From NCBI RefSeq assembly GCF_000377665.1, contig NZ_KB898647.1, positions 189,559-253,558 on the forward strand: a stretch of 64,000 nt of DNA, given 5' to 3'. Below are positions 59,072-64,000 of the stretch, piece by piece. Origin of the DNA: Vreelandella zhanjiangensis DSM 21076. GTDB lineage: Bacteria; Pseudomonadota; Gammaproteobacteria; Pseudomonadales; Halomonadaceae. Each line of letters opens with the position of its first letter. The first letter of the stretch is position 1. Both the position numbers and the translations under genes were made by a program. The notes under the pieces were generated by a model. That model ran no database searches. It had not been told where the DNA came from and worked only from the letters and a program-made list of their open reading frames with translations.

Positions 59072-59819
59072 TGGCTGGCTGGGGAGTGCGCTGGGTCGTT
59101 GCGTATTGGCTAGTGGGCTTATCGCGCCAAGCCAGCTGGTGGTAACGGCCAGTCGGCAGCATAACCGCTATCAGGATTGGCCAGGCGTAACCTGTGTTGA
59201 GAGCGCTGATGCACTGACTGAAATTGCTGAGATCATTGTGGTGTCTGTTCGGCCTGAGCAGTTTTCCCAGCTTACGCTTTCGCTTGAAAACCAGCTGGTG
59301 ATTTCGCTAATGGCCAAAGTGCCAATGGTAGCGCTTGCTTCAATAACAGGCAGTGATCGAATCGTGCGTGCCATGCCCAACGCAGCAGCAGCGGTAGGGC
59401 GCTCCTATACCCCGTGGTGCGCAACGCCAAGCTTGAGTGCGGCTGATCGAGACTTCGTTCAGCGTCTGTTTTCTGCCTGTGGCGTAAGCGATGAAGTAGA
59501 AAACGAATCGCAAATCGATTATCTGACTGCGCTAACGGGCAGTGGCCCTGCGTTTCCTGCGCTGTTAGCTGATGCGCTCATCCATCATGCCATCAAGCAA
59601 GGAATTTCTCCGGAGGTAGCCCAGCGCGGCGTACTGCACACGTTGTCAGGCGCTAGCCAACTGATGTTGGAAGAAAACGCGTCGCCCACGGAGATGGTTG
59701 CCCGCTTTCTGGATTACAACGGAACTACCACCAAAGGCTTGAATGCCATGCTGCAGCATGGTTTTCGGGAGGCGGTACAGCAGGGGATTGAGGCCGCCTA
59801 CGGTGCCGCCAAGTCCTGA
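59034..59819 (+). CDS. Pyrroline-5-carboxylate reductase-like protein
   Basis: ProC family NAD(P)H-dependent reductase. Seen: N-terminal Rossmann motif LGIIGGNGWLGSALGRCV, VRPEQFSQL, IVRAMPNAAAAVGRSYTPWC and the C-terminal ALTGSGPAFPALLADALIHH. 261 residues. Its AGGAG and ATG lie inside the 3' end of the tetR gene. As a second, cluster-linked ProC it may serve a catabolic role rather than basic proline synthesis; whether another proC exists is outside the window. Confidence 0.88.
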   Translation: MKPTLTLGIIGGNGWLGSALGRCVLASGLIAPSQLVVTASRQHNRYQDWPGVTCVESADALTEIAEIIVVSVRPEQFSQLTLSLENQLVISLMAKVPMVALASITGSDRIVRAMPNAAAAVGRSYTPWCATPSLSAADRDFVQRLFSACGVSDEVENESQIDYLTALTGSGPAFPALLADALIHHAIKQGISPEVAQRGVLHTLSGASQLMLEENASPTEMVARFLDYNGTTTKGLNAMLQHGFREAVQQGIEAAYGAAKS

Positions 59820-60071
59820 CCGAATGACGCGTAACAATAAATGCTTTAGCAAACGCCCAGCCATGTAACGCATTCAACACATTATAAAAAAGGAGAGGGT
59901 ATGAATCTTCAAAAATAAACGCCAAGCAGTGTGGGGTCCTTCAGATAAGCCGACTAAACGACGATGGGGTTAATAAAGCCCCTGATTGAATAAACGGCCC
60001 CTTATTAATAATAAACCGTAGCGCTATCGCGTGCTGTCAGACCTGCTTGGTGTTTAAAAGGAGACAGTTCC
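59820..60071 (+). other. Intergenic stretch with a 5-codon ORF behind a strong ribosome site
   Basis: AAAAAGGAGAGGGT is followed by ATG 59901, but only five codons (MNLQK) come before TAA. This may be the relic of another gene start or a leader peptide. A small GGGG/CCCC hairpin lies at 59966-59982. No other gene is visible. Confidence 0.4.
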
Positions 60072-60242
60072 ATGCTGGATAACAATAACGCAGTCGTGAT
60101 TACCACATTTGCTCTTTATTTTGTCTTGATGCTTGTCATTGGTGCCCGTAACGTTGTCCCCCTTAGTGCCAAGGCAATTTCGGTACATTGCCGATCTTCC
60201 AAATTTTTCGTTAGTTTCCTCAATGTCTCTTCTGAAAGCTGA
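60072..60242 (+). pseudogene. Truncated sodium:solute symporter (PutP-like N-terminus)
   Basis: A good ribosome site (AAAGGAGAC) leads to ATG 60072 and MLDNNNAVVITTFALYFVLM followed by LVIG, the first transmembrane helix of a PutP-type proline symporter. Homology stops near codon 25 (about 60146); the next codons are unrelated and end at TGA. Position after proC fits a proline carrier. The rest of the gene (normally about 490 residues) is missing, so this is the scar of an insertion or deletion. Confidence 0.65.
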
Positions 60243-60361
60243 TAGACCGTTATTCTAAGATCGGCAGTTTCACTACTGCTAAAACCTTTTGTACCAAACG
60301 TGATGCCTAATACTGAATACGCCGCACTGAAGATGAAAGGGTAGGCGGTTTTATATTCAGC
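60150..60361 (-). pseudogene. Antisense coding remnant next to the putP scar
   Basis: Read on the minus strand, about 70 codons without stop look coding-like (AYPFIFSAAYSVLGITFGTK, VYQLSEETLRKLTKNLEDRQ). There is no start codon at the right end, and the left end runs straight into the symporter remnant. It is therefore probably a gene fragment brought in with the island. I do not recognise the family. Confidence 0.35.
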
Positions 60362-60377
60362 TTAGTGCTCCAAACGA

Positions 60378-60665
60378 ATGACGCTTGAAGCAGCGCTAAA
60401 GCGCTACTTGGCCGATATAATCCCTACCAAGAAGCCCTGCAGCCAGAAAAGCGAACGCCATGCGGCGAATACGCTTATAAAACATTTGGGAAAATATTCT
60501 TTAGCAGTCCTCACGCCAGAGCGTATCGCTATCTACCGCGACAAGCGTTTAAACAGTTTGGGACGCCGAGGGGAGCTAATCAGCCCCAATACCGTGCGCC
60601 CACTCGACTGCTGCAACTTGGTGTTTTTCGGTGAGCCTGGCAAAGAAGGCAAACAGAGTCCTTAG
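60378..60665 (+). pseudogene. Truncated tyrosine integrase (N-terminal core-binding part)
   Basis: About 73 residues match the N-terminal SAM-like domain of phage/island integrases (TLEAALKRYLADIIPTKKPC, LAVLTPERIAIYRDKRL, then ISPNTVR). The match ends there; the following codons read as random sequence to a TAG/TAA, and the catalytic domain with its Arg and Tyr is absent. A dead integrase beside a split host gene marks this as a mobile-element boundary. Confidence 0.7.
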
Positions 60666-60822
60666 GTTTATACGAAGGTTTGGAATCAGGCCAAGAGAAT
60701 GGTTTGATGTCGAGCTTGATACCATACGGCAAGTGGTTACCAGAATTGTCGATGGCAGCATTACTAAGCATCGGATGGATAAAACCATTGGACGATTGGT
60801 TTTGAAGAAAGGTGGGGAGTGA
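60631..60822 (+). CDS. Unrecognised small ORF
   Basis: 63 codons from GTG 60631, basic, with RRFGIRPREWFDVELDTIRQ. No family is recognised and there is no clear ribosome site. Its stop overlaps the GTG of the next small ORF. It may be real or a remnant of a larger gene. Confidence 0.3.
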   Translation: MSLAKKANRVLRFIRRFGIRPREWFDVELDTIRQVVTRIVDGSITKHRMDKTIGRLVLKKGGE

Positions 60823-60977
60823 CTGCATATCTTGCCAGTGTGCTTATGAAAAACGGAATTGATGTACGCAGCGGCTTAGTACGCACGAAAGTATGCGCGG
60901 AATTAAGGATTATGGTAGGGAGCCAGCGCCGAAGTTACCAAGGTGGTTACCACATAAACTTGGGTTTGAACGCGTAG
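60819..60977 (+). CDS. Unrecognised small ORF overlapping the previous one
   Basis: 52 codons from GTG 60819 (GTGA overlap). It contains YLASVLMKNGIDVRSGL and ends GGYHINLGLNA. The YHINLG ending resembles the edge of several small phage or defence-island proteins but is too short to assign. The stretch 60978-61113 before the McrB gene holds no further clear gene. Confidence 0.28.
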   Translation: MTAYLASVLMKNGIDVRSGLVRTKVCAELRIMVGSQRRSYQGGYHINLGLNA

Positions 60978-61113
60978 GTGCCGGCAAAGAAATATGGCGT
61001 CATTCAAGCGTGGTATCCACGGAAATCAAGGTAAAACATGAGACGCTCTGCACGAGTCCTGAATCTGCTAGCTCTAGTAATTTACTACTTTAAAGAACAA
61101 ACGAGACAATGAT

Positions 61114-64000
61114 ATGAGTCGAATCACCCCAGCCGAAGCTTATCAAATATGGGATCGTTTCCTGGAGCAGTGGCCATTAGAGCACCTCGATAAAATGAGC
61201 CTTGAGGAGTACACCTTCGCAGGCGATACCAGTACCTTCACTTATTGGATAGAGAGTGAAACTGAAGCATTGGGCTCAATTTGGGGAGGCTCTGCTTTTA
61301 AGTTTGGAATTTATTCACGACGAAACAAGTCTCCGCGCACAAACAACGCTCGTGCAACTTATAACGATATTTACGGCTGGGGAACGAAGTACGGTGCAAC
61401 CCCGGATGTAGCGTTTGAAGCGGTACGCACAACTGTCGCTGAAATAGCTAGAGCGGCTCGTTCCGGTGATTTAAACGCAATCGACCAAGCTAATCTTGGT
61501 GTAGCTACAAAATGGAAAATCGCATTTCTCTATCAAGATCGTAACAACCCCTGCGTTTTGCCTTTGTATCGAGAAGAGTCATTGCGCATTGTCAGCGGGG
61601 CCGTGAAAACAGCCTCTCCTGCGAGCATGCATAAAAGCTTGCTAGCCGATCGGAATGATAGTGACATTTTTGAATACGGTCGGCAGGTTTGGGAGAAGGC
61701 CTCGAAGCTCCTTGCAGAGCAGTGGTCAGGGCAAAGAGCGCTACAAATCCTGCAGGAGCATGAGGACCTGGTTCCCTATAAAGAATCGACGGACAAAATT
61801 GCTGGTTTTAAGCTGGACGATGACCGTCAACTGGCTTTGGACCTTTCGGCAAAAACACCTGCGCTTTATCTTCAGCCAGGTAACTGGTTAGAAATTGCTA
61901 ATCACTTTCAATCCAAAGCAAAGGAATATGCTCCGGAAGATAGCCGCAACAGCAACCTACAAGCTAATGCTCCACAATTAGCGCAGGGAAATGCTGCAAT
62001 AAAAATATCAGTATCTGATGAAGAAGCTCTTTACGACTTGCTTGCTGCTTACCTCGAGCTATCAAGCAAGCATTCGTCTTCTAGCTCATCTGGTAGTGGC
62101 TCTTTAGTTTTGTCCAAACAACCTCTTAACCAGATCCTTTTCGGTCCTCCCGGAACAGGTAAAACGTACAACACTGTTAATAAATCATTAGCCATTCTCG
62201 CGCCTGAGTATTTGGCCCAACATAACGATGACAGAGCAGCCTTAAAGGAGCGTTTTGATCAGTTACTTCAACAGGATCGCATTAGATTCATAACTTTCCA
62301 TCAAAGCTTCAGCTATGAAGATTTTGTGGAAGGTTTAAGTGCAAGTGTCGATAAAGATAGTAAACAGCTTAACTATGAAGTCGTAGATGGTGTTTTCAAA
62401 TCGTTCTGTATCGCTGCGGCTGCAAAAGTAACGCAGCGCGCGGAGGCGCCCACGGATTTAGGTAAGCGCAGGGTATGGAAGATGTCTCTTGGCAACACTT
62501 TGGGAGAAGATGCTTCAATTTATGATGAGTGTATTGCAGGCGATTATGTGCTACTGGGGTATGGCGACGGTATTGACTTTACAGGCTGCAAAAGCCGACA
62601 AGATGTTCAGGAGCGCTTTGCTGCCGCTGGTGTCATGCCCGAAAACCCCAGCGTTGATTACGGTATTACGAGTGTTACGACCTTTTCAACCCGAGTGGCG
62701 AAAGGGGATCTAGTAGTTGTAACAGATGGGAATTTTAAATTCCGAGCCGTGGGTGAGATAACCGGCGACTATGAGTTTAAGGCCCATGCAGATTATGAGG
62801 ATGGCTACTCACAGCTGCGTTCAGTCCGCTGGCTACGCCAATATCAGCCGTCTCTGCCTCATACGGAGTTGATGAATAGTCAATTTAGCCAGATGACACT
62901 TTATGAGCTTCGTAGCCCTGCTTTAGACAGGGAAAAGTTGCATAGACTTCTGAGTGAAGAAGAACATCTGGCCACTGAGGATCCAAGCTCGGCAACATCG
63001 TTTCAAATAGGCCAGGTTTTCGGCAAAGATTATTCGGTGCTCAGTGTAAGTAGCGATATTCTGGAGCTAAAGAAGCCAAACGGGAAGCAGATTGGGCTGG
63101 CCATGAATATGCTGCGCACACTGGCAGCGTACGTCCGAGAAGGCAGAATCGATATCGAAGATATTCGGGCGAAGAAAGTCTTCGAAAAGGTTCCTGAATC
63201 ATTATTAGAACCTTACCTTGTTCATGGATATAACAATGTTTTACCACAACTTGTGGAGCACCTGCTCCAGCCGTCCAAGATATTAACTCCATCAACAGTA
63301 TCAGAAGATATTTCTCACCCTGTTGATGCCCGTGTGGTAATCATCGACGAGATCAATCGTGGCAATATTTCGCGAATCTTTGGTGAGCTGATCACGCTAA
63401 TCGAGCCCTCAAAACGGGCTGGTGGGGAAGAGGCTCTTTCGGTCACGTTGCCCTACTCCAAGAAGGCCTTCACCGTTCCCTCAAACGTTTACATTATAGG
63501 CACCATGAACACGGCTGATCGCTCTCTGGCAGGTATGGATATAGCTCTCAGACGCCGATTCATGTTCAAAGAAATGCCGCCTAGGCCCGATCTCCTGGTC
63601 GATATACATATAGAGGGCGTGAGCATTCACAAGCTGCTTCAAGTAATGAACCAACGCATTGAGGTTTTGCTAGACCGAGACCATTGCTTAGGGCACTCAT
63701 ACTTTCTGTCACTCCACGAAGATAGAAGCCTGACACGCTTAGCAGGTATTTTTCGAAATCAAATTTTACCTCTGCTACAGGAGTATTTTTTCGAGGATTG
63801 GCAGCGCATCAGCTGGGTTCTGAACGACCAAGCGGCTATTGCTAAAGGAAGTCACCCTTTCATTCAACGCCCACCGAGCGAACAAAGTCTGCATAAGCTT
63901 TTTGGTAACGAAGTTGCTAGCCAGCTAAACGACCAGCGGTGGCAATTAAATGAAGTGGCATTCACCAGTATTGAGAGCTATAGGAATATTCTGGATGAGA
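61114..64000 (+). CDS. McrB-family AAA+ GTPase with PUA/EVE-like insertion (cut by window edge)
   Basis: One frame stays open from ATG 61114 to the window end, over 962 codons. Seen: N-terminal domain (about 1-330) with WGTKYGATPDVAFEAVR and NLGVATKWKIAFLYQ, typical of McrB-like proteins; Walker A GPPGTGKT at 344-351; RFITFHQSFSYEDFVEGL; Walker B VVIIDEINRGN at 741-751; NTADRS at 799-804 and ALRRRF. Between Walker A and B lie about 390 residues, against about 75 in E. coli McrB. The insert holds a PUA/EVE-like domain (about 450-575; IAGDYVLLGYGDGIDF). Such domains bind modified bases. A McrC nuclease is expected downstream, outside the window. Confidence 0.88.
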   Translation, partial: MSRITPAEAYQIWDRFLEQWPLEHLDKMSLEEYTFAGDTSTFTYWIESETEALGSIWGGSAFKFGIYSRRNKSPRTNNARATYNDIYGWGTKYGATPDVAFEAVRTTVAEIARAARSGDLNAIDQANLGVATKWKIAFLYQDRNNPCVLPLYREESLRIVSGAVKTASPASMHKSLLADRNDSDIFEYGRQVWEKASKLLAEQWSGQRALQILQEHEDLVPYKESTDKIAGFKLDDDRQLALDLSAKTPALYLQPGNWLEIANHFQSKAKEYAPEDSRNSNLQANAPQLAQGNAAIKISVSDEEALYDLLAAYLELSSKHSSSSSSGSGSLVLSKQPLNQILFGPPGTGKTYNTVNKSLAILAPEYLAQHNDDRAALKERFDQLLQQDRIRFITFHQSFSYEDFVEGLSASVDKDSKQLNYEVVDGVFKSFCIAAAAKVTQRAEAPTDLGKRRVWKMSLGNTLGEDASIYDECIAGDYVLLGYGDGIDFTGCKSRQDVQERFAAAGVMPENPSVDYGITSVTTFSTRVAKGDLVVVTDGNFKFRAVGEITGDYEFKAHADYEDGYSQLRSVRWLRQYQPSLPHTELMNSQFSQMTLYELRSPALDREKLHRLLSEEEHLATEDPSSATSFQIGQVFGKDYSVLSVSSDILELKKPNGKQIGLAMNMLRTLAAYVREGRIDIEDIRAKKVFEKVPESLLEPYLVHGYNNVLPQLVEHLLQPSKILTPSTVSEDISHPVDARVVIIDEINRGNISRIFGELITLIEPSKRAGGEEALSVTLPYSKKAFTVPSNVYIIGTMNTADRSLAGMDIALRRRFMFKEMPPRPDLLVDIHIEGVSIHKLLQVMNQRIEVLLDRDHCLGHSYFLSLHEDRSLTRLAGIFRNQILPLLQEYFFEDWQRISWVLNDQAAIAKGSHPFIQRPPSEQSLHKLFGNEVASQLNDQRWQLNEVAFTSIESYRNILDE

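Noticed and set aside
60893..61093. Possible HicA-like toxin fragment (KLGFERVGAGKEIWRHSS)
   Set aside because: The GSH core of HicA is missing, the frame conflicts with the coupled small ORF, and the resemblance is too weak to report as a feature.

Overview
The window is a single bacterial chromosome segment from a gammaproteobacterium. The best guess is a moderately halophilic Halomonadaceae member (Halomonas/Vreelandella-like). The pointers are the gene order surA-pdxA-rsmA-apaG and rpsU-dnaG-rpoD, a betaine-type osmoprotectant ABC system beside a BCCT carrier, the glutathione-dependent formaldehyde pair, and acidic, Glu/Asp-rich proteins. The genus is inferred from gene content, not proven.

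Left part (1-22,300) is dense housekeeping DNA. It holds the end of alanine racemase, lipid A acyltransferase lpxL, speD, a YhfA-type OsmC protein and the amgK-murU peptidoglycan recycling pair. Divergent from amgK runs lptD-surA-pdxA-rsmA-apaG. A GMC oxidoreductase with a tiny Tat-signal partner follows, then apaH-cca, folB-folK, plsY, tsaD and the macromolecular synthesis block rpsU-dnaG-rpoD. SurA (one parvulin domain) and Cca (no HD motif) are both shorter than their E. coli counterparts.

Middle part (22,300-45,700) is mostly transport, stress and regulation. It has an AbgT-type carrier, an unrecognised membrane protein, LysR/frmA/fghA for formaldehyde detoxification, mtgA, an EamA exporter and a DUF4168 protein. 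A cNMP/CBS/DUF294 protein sits with a DEDDh exonuclease. A BCCT carrier and a proV-proW-proX-type betaine importer follow. Two small acidic lipoproteins, a sigma-54 two-component system, a soluble sugar dehydrogenase, an AEC carrier and another LysR regulator complete it.

The iron region (45,700-54,550) has two paralogous TonB-dependent receptors on the minus strand. Divergent from them is a complete siderophore ABC importer (binding protein, two FecCD permeases, ATPase) whose four genes all overlap by four bases. Fur-box-like sites lie before all three transcription units.

Right part (55,245-64,000) looks accessory and partly decayed. A tRNA with CAU anticodon (by sequence tRNA-Ile2 rather than Met) is followed by an inverted copy of its own anticodon arm. 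Next is a HigB2-like toxin whose HigA-like antitoxin has an in-frame amber stop. A small catabolic cluster (DgcA/StcD-like demethylase, TetR regulator, ProC-like reductase) comes next. The neighbouring symporter gene (putP-like) is cut after about 25 codons. Beyond that cut lie an antisense coding remnant, a truncated tyrosine integrase and unrecognised small ORFs. The last gene is a large McrB-family GTPase that runs off the window and carries a PUA/EVE-like domain inserted between its Walker A and Walker B motifs. This is the strongest candidate for a defence system here; its nuclease partner would lie outside the window.
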